Shown: positions 61,501 through 64,000, counted from the first letter of the stretch. The stretch: 64,000 nt of DNA from Tubiluchus corallicola (GCA_030141605.1 JAQGDQ010000647.1:19108-83107), one strand, 5' to 3'. Numbers and translations are program-made. The notes: generated by a model not told the origin, from the letters alone.

Positions 61501-63107
61501 AATCTTAATTAATGGCGGACGAGCCCAACTAGTGATGACATCACAAACTTACATAACTTTGACGTAATAATCAAAAATATTCCGTGAGCATGTTGCATGT
61601 GTTTGCGAAAGCGTAAATCGACGTACAGTGCTTCTCTAAGAGATTCAGTGTGTTGTATTAAAATTTGGCAAGTTTCAAGATCAAATTTCAAATCTCAAAT
61701 TACCGCTGTGCTCATGCATGAGCTGTCGAATGTGTGCAGTTCGTCACAAACTAACACATCTGAACTGAGTGGTACAGCACCTGTTTTTTGTGCAATGCGT
61801 TTCCAAAATGTAGGCGTTAGTGCCCGTCTAACTAGCAAATGGCGAAATGCATATAACTACGAAGAATTAGTGGCGTGAACGTGAAATTGTGTTTGTGCGA
61901 TAATAATTCTTTCACGTAAGTCATTCTTGCAAAAATGGTATGTTTCCTTTCAAGATTTTAAATAATATTTTGTTTAACAGTGGGTCCGGTTTTGCTTCAA
62001 CTAAACTGCTAAAGATTTAGGCTATGTACATGGGGATTTACAAAAAACCTCTCTTCTTTTACCAAAGCTTATACATCACCAATCTACGGCCATATCACGT
62101 TGAAAACACTGGTTCTCGTCTGATCACCGAAGTTAAGCAACGTAGAGTCTGGTTAGTACTCGGATGGGCGACCGCCTAGGATTACCAGGTGCTGTAGGCT
62201 TTGCGGGATGCCCACACTGTATCTCGACACTAGGCGGAGGAGCTGCACAAGCACAAAACGCTAGAGGGCGGAGGAGGTCAAGTAACCCAACGGCCATGTG
62301 TAGAGGAGTAAACCTTCCAATTCAGGAGTGGAGCCCCGAAGGCGGACCAGTGCAGCGTGCTCACTGACTCCGGCAGCTCCTGCAGGCAACCTGGTGCCAA
62401 ACGTATCGCTCCGCTTTCCTTTGGACTACACCAGGGAGGAAGAGAGAGGGTTCCTGTTGTCTGGGCAACTCAGGATCTCCATACACCTTGCCCAGGCAGT
62501 GCACCCTGGAGACGTTCAAGGATCGCACTGCTCAGCCACAGTCGACGCTGCAGCTCCATCAATGTGATCAATAACTGACTCTCTTGGTGCACATTCCGTT
62601 GTCTTCCGAGACAGAAGGATGCCAACAAGTAAACAACAAGTAAACAACAAGTAAACAACAAGTAAACAACAAGTAAACAACAAGTAAACAACACCAAGAC
62701 CATGTGATTATTGTTAATGACGTACAGCATTAAAAATACAGTATAACCTACAATGTGAATAGGTTTAAAGAGGTACTAATGCTCTTCTAACGGGCATAAG
62801 TAGTTTTGCAAACACTTTCTATCACCAATACAGACAGTAATCTTGTTTTCTCGGGAGAAAATAACGCCTTCAGGGAAACGTCTAATACTTTAGGCTCCCA
62901 GATCATTGGAAACCAGGATCCCCGCTAAACCCGGCAGAAAATAGCAAAATCAATTACTCCTGTTATCATAGACGTGTTCTATTTATACTGAGAAGCCACT
63001 CGTGTGACTCTGGCTTCAGCAATTAGTAGAGAAGCCATGCACTTACCTATGGGATCAATGTGTGTGAGGTGATCTACGAAATCGCGCTTCCCTAGATAGC
63101 AGGTGAT
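12410..63107 (-). CDS. ARRB: beta-arrestin, partial gene (11 coding exon positions visible, 5' end off window)
   Basis: Beta-arrestins are cytosolic adaptors. They bind activated, phosphorylated G-protein-coupled receptors, stop G-protein coupling and link receptors to clathrin-coated pits. Joining the exons listed below gives about 402 residues with no internal stop and every intron phase matched; human beta-arrestin-1 is 418. Landmarks in order: [10 protein letters not shown] (first strands), [15 protein letters not shown] (finger loop), [40 protein letters not shown] (phosphate-sensor Arg), LHLEASLDK, the C-loop segment (two alternative exons), [16 protein letters not shown] (two polar-core Asp), LITLD (clathrin-box-like) and [16 protein letters not shown] (AP2-binding tail). 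The initiator exon, expected to encode roughly 25 residues, is not in the window. Introns run from about 1.8 to 16.5 kb and are largely repeats. The arrestin assignment is certain; the beta (non-visual) subtype rests on the two endocytic motifs. Confidence 0.95.
13000..14060. repeat. about 50-bp tandem array with a 461-bp higher-order period
   Basis: Two unit types alternate. One carries GAGAACAATGACTCAGTTTT and the other GGAGGAAATGATGGCTGAG; both carry TCTAAGATGAAAAATACAC. Distinctive variants (GCTGAGCTGTCCTC, TTCTAACATG) recur about 461 bp apart, so a multi-unit block has been duplicated. Confidence 0.9.
14150..14605. repeat. 52-bp tandem sub-array, about 8 copies
   Basis: The unit contains CGAGACTTGGGGAATAATGG and CTGAGTTTTTCCCTAAGATG. 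It is a diverged, recently homogenised extension of the preceding array, with only C/T variation in CACGAGA/CATGAGA. Confidence 0.95.
14640..15600. other. intron sequence without recognised feature
   Basis: The 101-codon open frame at 15047-15352 (plus) starts [12 protein letters not shown]. It matches no family I recognise and sits inside the arrestin intron. Confidence 0.35.
15600..16050. repeat. about 160-bp degenerate tandem repeat, about 3 copies
   Basis: ACATGGAAACAAGAAAAAAT recurs at about 15696, 15853 and 16017, with shared CCGTCAC, AAGCCGTCTGCCATGTA and GACTGATTTACTA blocks. Confidence 0.8.
16321..16473 (-). CDS. ARRB: beta-arrestin exon j (last C-domain strand, linker, clathrin-box-like motif)
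   Basis: Encodes [18 protein letters not shown], then a Pro/Ser/Gln-rich linker, then [30 protein letters not shown] is the closing strand of the C-domain. LITLD satisfies the clathrin-box pattern L-hydrophobic-x-hydrophobic-acidic; vertebrates have LIELD. The linker is somewhat longer than in vertebrates. The acceptor is TATTTCAG and the donor GTGAGT. The 27-bp array begins about 75 bp upstream of this acceptor. Confidence 0.95.
16550..21955. repeat. 5.4-kb array of a 27-bp minisatellite, about 200 copies
   Basis: The unit is GAGAATGTATCTCAGCACAG plus AAACTAG. Variants are GGAACTAG, GGAAACTAG (28 bp), GTGAATG, AACGTATC, CTATGAG and GTATGTCAGC. Blocks bearing the GTATGTCAGC variant recur at 19461, 19959 and 20447, spacing about 490-500 bp, which shows higher-order repeats. 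The 9-codon period keeps frames open on both strands (minus VLRYILLVS, plus GECISAQKL). The array fills much of the intron between arrestin exons i and j. Confidence 0.98.
21960..23551. other. intron sequence without recognised feature
   Basis: AT-rich. The short frames at 22058-22246, 22276-22494 and 23397-23582 match no family known to me. Confidence 0.4.
23552..24100 (+). mobile_element. TTAA-flanked element, subfamily A, copy 1
   Basis: TTAA at both ends (23552-23555, 24097-24100), with TIRs AGGAAAACCGGACGATTG and (right, reversed) AGGAAAGCCAGATGATTG. Nearly the same element lies at 46922-47476. TTAA targets are typical of piggyBac-like transposons; no transposase is present, so that is inference. 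Its right end lies 13 bp from arrestin exon i. Confidence 0.75.
24114..24197 (-). CDS. ARRB: beta-arrestin exon i
   Basis: Encodes [18 protein letters not shown] followed by KVRLIVAYG. It is entered through a split Ile codon (AT|A) and leaves AG for a split Ser. LGIIVxYxVKV is an invariant arrestin strand. The acceptor is TTTTGCAG and the donor GTATGT. A TTAA-flanked element ends at 24100, so it occupies the intron from base 14 onward. Confidence 0.95.
24640..24990 (+). mobile_element. partial TTAA element, subfamily B
   Basis: Shares ACACAAACACAATTTCACGT, CGCCACTAGTTCTTCGCTGT and GAGCACAGCGGTAAATTTAA with 56006-56622. The terminal repeats were not found. Confidence 0.6.
25121..25192 (+). 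other. degenerate tRNA-like sequence (possible SINE head)
   Basis: TAGCACTCGTG at 25128 resembles a pol III A box and GGTTCAAATCC at 25173 fits a B box. Their 45-bp spacing is that of a tRNA. The acceptor and T stems do not pair well, so this is not a functional tRNA. Confidence 0.35.
25150..25690. repeat. 132-bp tandem repeat carrying a B-box motif, about 4 copies
   Basis: ACGGTTCAAATCCAGGTTCA recurs at 25171, 25303, 25435 and 25557 (spacing 132, 132, 122). Each unit also has AAAATCAGTGGTCGATAAAC and GAGTGCATAAGTAAG. It lies about 20 bp from arrestin exon h. Confidence 0.9.
25709..25852 (-). CDS. ARRB: beta-arrestin exon h (polar-core exon)
   Basis: Encodes [35 protein letters not shown] and [12 protein letters not shown], entered through a split Glu codon (GA|A). 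The Asp of ALDG and the Asp of HEDT are the two polar-core acidic residues, and both are present. The acceptor is TGTGCAG and the donor GTAAGT. A 132-bp tandem repeat lies about 20 bp beyond the donor. Confidence 0.95.
25853..26393. other. intron sequence without recognised feature
   Basis: No repeat partner or coding signal recognised. Confidence 0.35.
26394..27121 (+). mobile_element. hAT-like MITE, TIR CAGGGATG
   Basis: The left end CAGGGATGCTGATAATT and the right end AACATCCCTG are inverted. Flanks GTACAAAG and CTACCCAG agree at 5 of 8 positions, consistent with an old 8-bp duplication. TTTCGG/CCGAAA motifs are reiterated inside. Confidence 0.5.
27235..27636 (-). mobile_element. 402-bp hAT-type MITE, copy 2 (same family as 7673-8083)
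   Basis: Inverted relative to copy 1. TIRs are TAGGGGTGAGC and CTCACCCCTA. Flanking 8-mers ACGATCAC and ACGATCAT (7 of 8 identical) form the target duplication. Confidence 0.85.
27944..28423. mobile_element. 480-bp pogo/Tigger-like MITE
   Basis: TIR CAGTAAAACTCCGCATAACT at the left; CAGTAAACTCCGCGTAACTC (reversed) at the right. A TA dinucleotide duplication lies on both sides (27942-27943, 28424-28425). TA target and CAGT ends fit the Tc1/mariner-pogo group. No transposase. Confidence 0.75.
28424..29368. other. intron sequence without recognised feature
   Basis: The short frames at 28433-28648 and 28747-29013 match no known family. Confidence 0.4.
29369..29976 (-). mobile_element. 608-bp inverted-repeat element, second copy of 6278-6936
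   Basis: Reverse-complement copy with the same TIR GTGTGCTTGC. The shared interior includes ATAATCCACATTGAAGTTGA and TTCTTGATAA. Possible TA flanks. Confidence 0.75.
30184..30281. mobile_element. 98-bp pogo/Tigger-like mini-element
   Basis: CAGCGAGTACCTCGCTTAAC at the left and TTAATCGAGGACTCCCTG at the right are inverted, with TA on both sides. Inside, CTTAACGACTCTCCGTTTAA resembles the unit of the 59322-59997 array. Confidence 0.65.
30516..30588 (-). CDS. ARRB: beta-arrestin exon g2, alternative C-loop segment (probable mutually exclusive exon)
   Basis: 73 nt between acceptor TATTACAG and donor GTAAGT, with the same phases as exon g1. It encodes [18 protein letters not shown] followed by VSTLEP, with no stop. 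Of 23 complete codons, about half give the same residue as exon g1. VRQ, A, ICLF, A, YKC, V and LE are kept, while S-T-A-Q of the loop becomes Y-N-A-S. Skipping or including both exons would shift the frame, because 73 is not divisible by three. The exon is therefore either a true alternative or a recent pseudo-exon. Intact splice sites and a non-random substitution pattern favour the former. Confidence 0.85.
30760..31125 (+). mobile_element. 366-bp inverted-repeat element, TIR CAGGGTTCCCAC, between the two alternative exons
   Basis: CAGGGTTCCCACAGAAATTT at the left, CCGTGGGAACCCTG at the right. AGCCAA directly flanks both ends (30754-30759, 31126-31131). A related copy is at 38845-39283. The TIR looks hAT-like, but the duplication I see is 6 bp, so the superfamily is uncertain. 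Confidence 0.75.
31347..31419 (-). CDS. ARRB: beta-arrestin exon g1, C-loop segment, canonical version
   Basis: 73 nt between acceptor CTGCCAG and donor GTAAGT; phase 1 in, phase 2 out. With the upstream G it encodes [17 protein letters not shown] followed by TVAELES, close to the animal consensus [20 protein letters not shown]. The C-loop (F-S-T-A-Q-Y) contacts intracellular loop 2 of receptors in known arrestin complexes. A second exon of the same length and phase lies 758 bp further on in the direction of transcription; see exon g2. Confidence 0.93.
31420..32879. other. intron sequence without recognised feature
   Basis: The 101-codon frame at 31596-31901 and the others here match no family. 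No further copy of the C-loop exon was seen. Confidence 0.4.
32880..33680 (+). mobile_element. dispersed R1 element containing an expanded 51-bp minisatellite
   Basis: Shares CCAGTGTGCACC, CTCACCAAAAA, GCTCTAATTATTTTTCAAAC, CTAACGGTCAT and GACGTTACTGCC-like blocks, in order, with 42036-42486 and 52390-53012. Only this copy has the 51-bp expansion. Confidence 0.65.
33015..33366. repeat. 51-bp tandem array, 7 copies, nearly identical
   Basis: The unit contains CCCAGTGTGCACCGCTGGCT, CACCAAAAACACATTAATGA and TCTATCGCCTT. Units are almost perfect, so the expansion is recent. The 17-codon period leaves two plus frames open. Confidence 0.98.
33681..34389. other. intron sequence without recognised feature
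   Basis: The overlapping frames at 33957-34238 and 34043-34234 match no known family. Confidence 0.4.
34395..36718. repeat. 24-bp tandem array, about 97 copies
   Basis: The unit is TAGTTCTTAAATAGTATGTT plus GTTT. Variants are CTATG, TTGTATG, ACAGTATGTAG and GTCTG. Longer blocks recur (for example around 34440-34800 and 34830-35090). It ends about 115 bp from arrestin exon f. Confidence 0.97.
36837..36921 (-). CDS. ARRB: beta-arrestin exon f
   Basis: Encodes [19 protein letters not shown] followed by KTVKKIKIT, then a lone G completing Val of VRQ in whichever C-loop exon follows. The acceptor is TTTACAG and the donor GTATGA. The last Lys of KKIK aligns with a Lys known in vertebrate beta-arrestins to bind inositol phosphates. 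The 24-bp minisatellite starts about 115 bp beyond the donor. Confidence 0.95.
36922..37433. other. intron sequence without recognised feature
   Basis: AT-rich spacer between exon f and the pogo-like element. Confidence 0.4.
37436..37939 (+). mobile_element. 504-bp pogo/Tigger-like element with a transposase N-terminal remnant
   Basis: TIRs are CAGTGGAACCTCGACTTACG (left) and CAGTGATACCTCCAGATACG (right, reversed). TA flanks both sides (37434-37435, 37940-37941). Inside, the plus strand reads [20 protein letters not shown] then RNPSTTG, which resembles the Tigger helix-turn-helix pattern EKLEIIxxYExG...ARxxGxxxSTI. A stop and a frameshift near 37640 break it. Confidence 0.8.
37942..38430. 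other. intron sequence without recognised feature
   Basis: Spacer between the pogo-like element and the LINE fragment. Confidence 0.35.
38436..38840 (+). mobile_element. 3' end of a CR1/L2-like LINE
   Basis: The plus strand reads [35 protein letters not shown] and [15 protein letters not shown], ending at a stop. This is the C-terminal pattern of CR1/Rex-type LINEs (KxASKIxG...LYxxRxxxKAxxIxKD...FxLLPSG). It is followed by a short UTR ending GACAATAAATTGCTTACTTA. Clade assignment is tentative. Confidence 0.65.
38845..39283 (+). mobile_element. 439-bp inverted-repeat element, TIR CAGGGTTCCCAC
   Basis: CAGGGTTCCCACAGAGTTTT at the left, CTGTGGGAACCCTG at the right. Same family as 30760-31125, with shared AAAATAAATTTC, CCCCGACTTTTCG and CATTTTCATCATTTT. 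No target duplication was recognised. Confidence 0.75.
39317..39452 (-). CDS. ARRB: beta-arrestin exon e (phosphate-sensor exon)
   Basis: Encodes [36 protein letters not shown] and HLEASLDKG. The Arg in the VRLAIRK strand corresponds to the polar-core phosphate sensor. The acceptor is ATTTCAG. Phase-0 joining to exon f requires the donor GG|GTTGGT, which departs from consensus at +3. A 439-bp inverted-repeat element (38845-39283) begins 33 bp beyond the exon end. Confidence 0.95.
39555..40016 (+). mobile_element. TTAA-flanked element, subfamily B
   Basis: TTAA then AGGAAAACCAGATGATTTGC at the left; ATATCATCCTGTCTTCCT then CTAA at the right. The interior CTTAGACGGGCACTAACGCC is shared with 47854, 56006 and 61390 copies. 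Confidence 0.65.
40017..41179. other. intron sequence with one short dispersed repeat
   Basis: 40240-40430 is repeated at 54540-54690 (GAAGTGGTGCTGACAAGCCA, TGCTGGATTACTGCTGCGTT, TTTATTTTAGAATTCTGC). The rest shows nothing recognisable, including the 63-codon frame at 40759-40950. Confidence 0.5.
41180..41710 (-). mobile_element. LINE relic, C-terminal region of the polyprotein
   Basis: The minus strand reads [18 protein letters not shown], a stop, [21 protein letters not shown], a stop, [17 protein letters not shown] and [15 protein letters not shown]. This is the usual LINE ending (xFHRxxLRxILxIRW...RRLRWIGHxLRxP). Both stops sit where Trp is expected, so TGG codons have decayed. A duplicated fragment follows at 41640-41710. 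Confidence 0.7.
41842..41969 (-). CDS. ARRB: beta-arrestin exon d
   Basis: Encodes [34 protein letters not shown] and TMEEKPHK, with CG carried over to complete an Arg in the next exon. VTLQPGPEDTGKACGVDY is the family consensus for this block. The acceptor is CTTTCAG and the donor GTAAGA. A LINE relic ends about 130 bp beyond the donor. Confidence 0.96.
42036..42486 (+). mobile_element. dispersed R1 element with TTAA ends
   Basis: TTAA at 42036 and 42483. It has a single copy of the CCCAGTGTGCACCACTGACT segment that is expanded at 33015-33366. Confidence 0.6.
42527..42959. mobile_element. 433-bp hAT-like MITE
   Basis: CACGGGAGTGCAAACTGCGG at the left; TAATTTGCACACCCCTG at the right (inverted). 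GGCCCGCGGGCC and TGTGGCCC motifs are inside. Flanks ACCTACAA and GTATACAA agree at 5 of 8 positions. GGCCCGCGGGCC-bearing hAT elements are widespread in animals. Confidence 0.7.
43036..43134 (-). CDS. ARRB: beta-arrestin exon c
   Basis: Encodes [19 protein letters not shown] followed by [14 protein letters not shown], 33 codons, phase 0 at both ends. The amphipathic helix [12 protein letters not shown] is typical of arrestins. The acceptor is TTTTTCAG and the donor GTAAAT. A hAT-like element (42527-42959) lies 76 bp beyond the donor side of the exon. Confidence 0.96.
43440..43600 (+). mobile_element. fragment of the 43820-44334 element family
   Basis: Shares TTTTTTGTTTAGGATTT, ATCAAGTTTATGTATAAA and TTTTCTGAAGCAGCACCCC with the nearby full copy. 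Confidence 0.6.
43820..44334 (+). mobile_element. 515-bp hAT-like MITE, TIR CAGTGGTGGCTCGTG
   Basis: CAGTGGTGGCTCGTG at the left; TACGAGCCGCTACTG at the right. This terminus type (CAGTGGCGGCTCGTG) is common in animal hAT elements. No clear 8-bp duplication remains. Confidence 0.65.
44800..44990 (+). mobile_element. possible LINE 3' fragment (C-terminal zinc-finger part)
   Basis: The plus strand reads [20 protein letters not shown] followed, with breaks, by a Cys/His-containing stretch. It resembles the ETGRxxNIPxExRxCxxC...HxLxxCPxY ending of many LINE proteins. Short and eroded. Confidence 0.4.
44991..45592. other. intron sequence without recognised feature
   Basis: AT-rich spacer before the 20-bp array. 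Confidence 0.35.
45596..46280. repeat. compound 20-bp / 11-bp tandem array
   Basis: Units GCAATGTGTACGATATTGGT and GCAATGTTGAT or GCAATGTTGGT alternate irregularly. They degrade towards 46280, where the array ends about 130 bp from arrestin exon b. Confidence 0.93.
46411..46553 (-). CDS. ARRB: beta-arrestin exon b (finger-loop exon)
   Basis: Encodes [15 protein letters not shown], then [20 protein letters not shown], then LYLASMQ. This is the most conserved arrestin stretch. REDLDVLGL is the finger loop that inserts into the receptor's cytoplasmic cavity, and its key residues are intact. The acceptor TTTACAG gives phase 1 entry and the donor GTGAGG follows in phase 0. The intron upstream is about 16.5 kb. 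Confidence 0.96.
46690..46830 (+). mobile_element. partial R1 element
   Basis: AAAATGGCTGCGCGTAACGG, TCATAGCGGGAGTTTAAATT and TTACTGCCGACGCAAGCCCT match the R1 3' half. Confidence 0.6.
46922..47476 (+). mobile_element. TTAA-flanked element, subfamily A, copy 2
   Basis: TTAA at 46922-46925 and 47473-47476. TIRs are AGGAAAACCGGATGATTG and (right, reversed) AGGAAGACCGGATGATTG. Very similar along its length to 23552-24100. Confidence 0.8.
47477..47853. other. intron sequence without recognised feature
   Basis: Spacer between two TTAA elements. Confidence 0.35.
47854..48448 (-). mobile_element. TTAA-flanked element, subfamily B, inverted
   Basis: TTAA at 47854 and 48445. Interior CAAACTAACACATCTGAACT, GTGAAATTGTGTTTGTGTGG and GGTCCAGTTGTGCT match the reverse of 56006-56622. 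Confidence 0.65.
48665..50905. repeat. 42-bp tandem array, about 53 copies
   Basis: The unit is GACAGCTAAGGGAAGGAGGT plus GGTGACAATGTAACATCAGT and GA. The plus strand reads [14 protein letters not shown] for 389 and then 375 codons, and two minus frames are open as well. One shortened unit near 49840 resets the frame. Blocks of four units recur around 50330-50870. Confidence 0.98.
50906..51404. other. intron sequence, short poly-G
   Basis: A 13-base G run at 51036-51048 is the only notable feature. Confidence 0.4.
51405..52150. repeat. 144-bp tandem repeat made of two related halves, about 5 copies
   Basis: CATGGAGGAATAGTAAACTG recurs at 51437, 51581 and 51725. Each 144-bp unit has two halves of about 72 bp, both containing GGTCAAAGGTCAA-like and CGCCAT motifs. 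Copies beyond 51860 are diverged. Confidence 0.9.
52390..53012 (+). mobile_element. dispersed R1 element, near-complete copy
   Basis: Begins TTTAAAGGACAAGAAAAGGG and ends AAGACGATTTTTAAGC. Co-linear over its length with the reverse of 5140-5779. Confidence 0.65.
53015..53165. repeat. (TATATG)n / (TA)n microsatellite
   Basis: TATATATGTATATG-type alternation followed by TAGATAGATA. Situated at the end of the R1 copy. Confidence 0.95.
53253..53455. repeat. 30-bp and 51-bp interleaved tandem repeat
   Basis: ACGCATCACGACGTGCAACG TAATGCCTAG units, some with an added CAGAGAGAAGCCTAG segment. Five to six copies. Confidence 0.93.
53456..53906. other. intron sequence without recognised feature
   Basis: No repeat partner or coding signal recognised. 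Confidence 0.35.
53907..54335 (+). mobile_element. 429-bp hAT MITE, TIR CAGGGGCGGAACTAG
   Basis: The left end CTGAGGCGGAACTAG and the right end CTAGTTCCGCCCCTG are inverted, and GGGGCGCCCCCC-like tracts lie just inside. Flanking 8-mers CTTTTGCC (53899-53906) and CTTTTGTC (54336-54343) differ at one base, a hAT-type duplication. Confidence 0.85.
54344..54780. other. intron sequence with one dispersed repeat
   Basis: 54540-54690 repeats 40240-40430. Nothing else recognised. Confidence 0.45.
54995..55750 (-). mobile_element. LINE fragment: reverse transcriptase end and C-terminal region
   Basis: The minus strand reads [20 protein letters not shown] and [14 protein letters not shown], the RT thumb pattern (YxxxVNxxKxK...KYLGHxI). 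After a (TA)n tract at 55541-55573 comes [43 protein letters not shown], a typical CR1/Rex1-like ending. It terminates in an AATCTAAATCTAAAAT tail. 5'-truncated. Confidence 0.75.
55541..55573. repeat. (TA)n microsatellite inside the LINE
   Basis: Uninterrupted TA tract; it creates the spurious IYIYIY extension of the RT frame. Confidence 0.95.
56006..56622 (+). mobile_element. TTAA-flanked element, subfamily B
   Basis: TTAA then AGCAAAACCGGACCAAATC at the left; GTCCTGTTTTGCT then TTAA at the right. 617 bp. Confidence 0.75.
56623..57159. other. intron sequence without recognised feature
   Basis: The 64-codon frame at 56875-57069 matches nothing known. Confidence 0.35.
57160..57990. repeat. 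degenerate tandem repeat of about 73 bp, about 11 copies
   Basis: GGAACACCCAAGCTCCCTGG, CATTTTTACCATGTCAGAAA and GAAATGACAAACATTCCAAA recur. Best preserved at 57290-57500, and eroded to either side. Confidence 0.85.
58365..59078 (+). mobile_element. 714-bp hAT-type MITE, copy 3 (family of 7673-8083), enlarged
   Basis: Ends TAGGGGGTGAG and GCTCACCCCTA with CGAATTCGAATCGAATCG repeats. Compared with copies 1 and 2 there is about 300 bp of extra sequence between roughly 58620 and 58960. Flanking 8-mers no longer match. Confidence 0.75.
59322..59997. repeat. 48-bp tandem array, 14 copies, nearly identical
   Basis: The unit contains CACGGTATATCCTCACTTTA, CGACTCCCCACTTAGCGTCG and TTTCGTTG. The 16-codon period leaves two plus frames open (286 and 209 codons). 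The first unit (CCTCGCTTTACGACTCCCC) resembles the end of the pogo-like element at 30184. Confidence 0.97.
60245..60430 (+). mobile_element. partial R1 element
   Basis: AAAATGGCTGTGCGTCATGG, CAATGTTACTGCTAATGCAA and GCCCTGCATGCAATAAG match the R1 3' half. Confidence 0.55.
60431..60916. other. intron sequence without recognised feature
   Basis: The 94-codon frame at 60455-60739 matches no family I know. Confidence 0.35.
60917..61393 (-). mobile_element. R1 element with TTAA ends
   Basis: TTAA (60917-60920) then AGGAAGCCCTTTACTTG at the left; CCTTTTCTTTCACT then TTAA (61390-61393) at the right. Inverted relative to 52390-53012. Confidence 0.65.
61390..62000 (-). mobile_element. TTAA-flanked element, subfamily B, abutting the preceding element
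   Basis: Starts at the same TTAA that ends the R1 copy, then AGGAAGACAGGATGACA. It ends GGTCCGGTTTTGCT then TCAA. Interior matches the reverse of 56006-56622. Confidence 0.7.
62083..62202 (+). rRNA. 5S rRNA-like sequence (most likely the head of a SINE)
   Basis: 120 bp, the length of a 5S gene. TCTACGGCCATATCACGTTG opens it and GGTGCTGTAGGCTTT closes it. TCTCGTCTGATCACCGAAGT, TAAGCAACG, CTGGTTAGTACTCGGATGGG and CGACCGCCTAGGATTACC cover box A, the intermediate element and box C with few changes. There is no T-run terminator directly after, and unrelated GC-rich sequence follows, so an independent gene is less likely than a 5S-derived retroposon. Confidence 0.8.
62083..62687 (+). mobile_element. 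5S-rRNA-derived SINE (SINE3-like), about 605 bp
   Basis: The 5S-like head with an internal pol III promoter is followed by about 420 bp of GC-rich body unlike the neighbourhood. The tail is six copies of AACAAGTAAAC (62624-62689). Flanks ACATCACCAA (62073-62082) and ACAACACCAA (62688-62697) match at 9 of 10 positions, a plausible target duplication, although the right one partly overlaps the tail pattern. The body matches no SINE core I can name. Confidence 0.7.
62698..63046. other. intron sequence without recognised feature
   Basis: Spacer between the SINE and arrestin exon a (donor at 63041-63046). Confidence 0.4.
63047..63107 (-). CDS. ARRB: beta-arrestin exon a (first visible coding exon)
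   Basis: Encodes [20 protein letters not shown], matching the arrestin N-domain block [19 protein letters not shown]. The acceptor is TTTCAG directly before ATC (phase 0) and the donor is GTAAGT after a lone G (phase 1). That G joins AT of the next exon to give the Asp of DPID-GVV. The preceding exon, normally encoding the start Met and the VFKK..PNGK segment, was searched for in 63108-64000 and not found. Confidence 0.93.
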
Positions 63108-63164
63108 CTGAAAGAAGAGCATAGAATTACAAATGTTAGTACTTTTGCACACGATCATTTTCGT

Positions 63165-63540
63165 TACAGGTATCATCGTCATAGCAATCATGACGGTTAC
63201 CATTGTAGTCATCGTCATCGTCATCGTCATCATCATTGTTATCATCATCATCATCATCATAGTCATGGGTATCGTGATCGTCATCGCCATCATCTTCATT
63301 GTCATTGTCATCGCCATCATCTTCATCGTCATCGTCCTCGTCATCATCATCATTGTCATCATCATCATCATCATCATAGTCGTCGGTATCGTGATCGTCA
63401 TCGCCATCGTCATCAGCATCAGCAGCAGCATCGTCATCGTCATCGTTAACATCTTCTTCATTGTCATCGTCTTCGTCGTCATCGTCGCCGTCATCTTCAT
63501 CACAATCATGATCATTATCATCAGCGTCATCACCATTTTT
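63165..63540. repeat. ATC/GTC trinucleotide microsatellite
   Basis: Compound (CATCGT)n, (CATCAT)n and (CGTCGT)n. It makes all six frames periodic and produces Asp-, Met- or Ile-rich pseudo-frames. It lies about 60 bp upstream of the exon a acceptor. Confidence 0.95.
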
Positions 63541-64000
63541 ATTTGCTTGGCCAATTATCATTATTGTCATCACTGTTGTCTTTCTAACTGCCACCACCAT
63601 CACTAACAAAACAACAATCATCATCTTCATTTTTATTAGCTTGCCCATTAGCATTATTGTCATCGGTGTTGTTGTCATTTAGCTGTCACTGCTACAACTA
63701 ACCACGCAAGCATCGAATATCATAATTGAGTAAAGACCGTAATAATATTACTTCGATTTTCCATCATTGCAACCGCAATCTGGCCAACAGCAGCTGTGCC
63801 ACCAGCTTGACGATGAGCGAGGTGCCAGTCTCGCCACACTATCGACGAGTGCTGGGTACTAACGTGTAACGCGCGGAAGTGCGTAAAAGACGTTGAAAAG
63901 ACTATAGGATATACAAGGGCCTTTCCCTGTACGTGAGAGCTCTACCCCCTTATATTTGTATTTTATCCCTGGTAAATAAATCCATGAAAAATAATGATCG
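63541..64000. other. intron sequence upstream of the first visible arrestin exon
   Basis: Further ATC-rich sequence, then unique sequence. No exon with the expected VFKK...PNGK segment was found. Confidence 0.4.

Noticed and set aside
62164-62578. Overlapping 67-79-codon frames
   Set aside because: They lie in the GC-rich SINE body, where stops are rare; no known domain.
63136-63678. Asp-rich, Met-rich and Ile-rich frames
   Set aside because: Six-frame artefacts of the ATC microsatellite; only the arrestin exon at 63047-63107 next to it is real.

Overview
The window is animal genomic DNA. It is AT-rich, has spliceosomal introns, and is packed with minisatellites and small inverted-repeat transposons. 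The only host protein gene I can support is a beta-arrestin on the minus strand. It covers at least 12410-63107, and its first exon(s) lie beyond base 64000. I rebuilt eleven successive coding exons, about 402 residues, from conserved arrestin blocks, matching splice phases and AG/GT borders. The protein keeps the finger loop, the polar-core residues, a clathrin-box-like LITLD and the AP2-binding FEDFAR segment. Wording such as CTVAELES and FMMSP recalls protostome beta-arrestins (kurtz type) more than vertebrate ones, and the 5S-like sequence is of invertebrate type. I infer an invertebrate, probably a protostome, and cannot name the species.

The most interesting observation is a tandemly duplicated exon. 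Two 73-nt exons (31347-31419 and 30516-30588) have the same phases, good splice sites and different peptides for the arrestin C-loop segment. Using both or neither would shift the frame, so they look like mutually exclusive exons giving two beta-arrestins with different receptor-contact loops.

Layout. 1-12400, downstream of the gene: a CT microsatellite, a 77-bp array, a LINE relic, several inverted-repeat elements, and a 3.0-kb inverted-repeat element (8829-11853) that carries two minisatellites. 12410-25852: the last four coding exons, separated by a 52-bp-type array, a 5.4-kb 27-bp array and TTAA-flanked elements. 25853-36921: hAT-like and pogo-like elements, the two alternative exons, a 51-bp array inside a transposon copy and a 24-bp array. 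36922-46553: five exons interleaved with pogo, hAT, LINE and TTAA elements and a 20-bp-type array. 46554-63046: one intron of about 16.5 kb holding 42-, 144-, 30-, 73- and 48-bp arrays, a LINE inserted in a tRNA-like SINE head, and a 5S-rRNA-derived SINE. 63047-64000: the first visible exon and an ATC-rich microsatellite.

Almost all long open frames in the window come from tandem arrays with unit lengths divisible by three (24, 27, 42, 48, 51 bp) or from stop-free units. I do not regard them as proteins. No tRNA gene, CRISPR array or second host gene was recognised.
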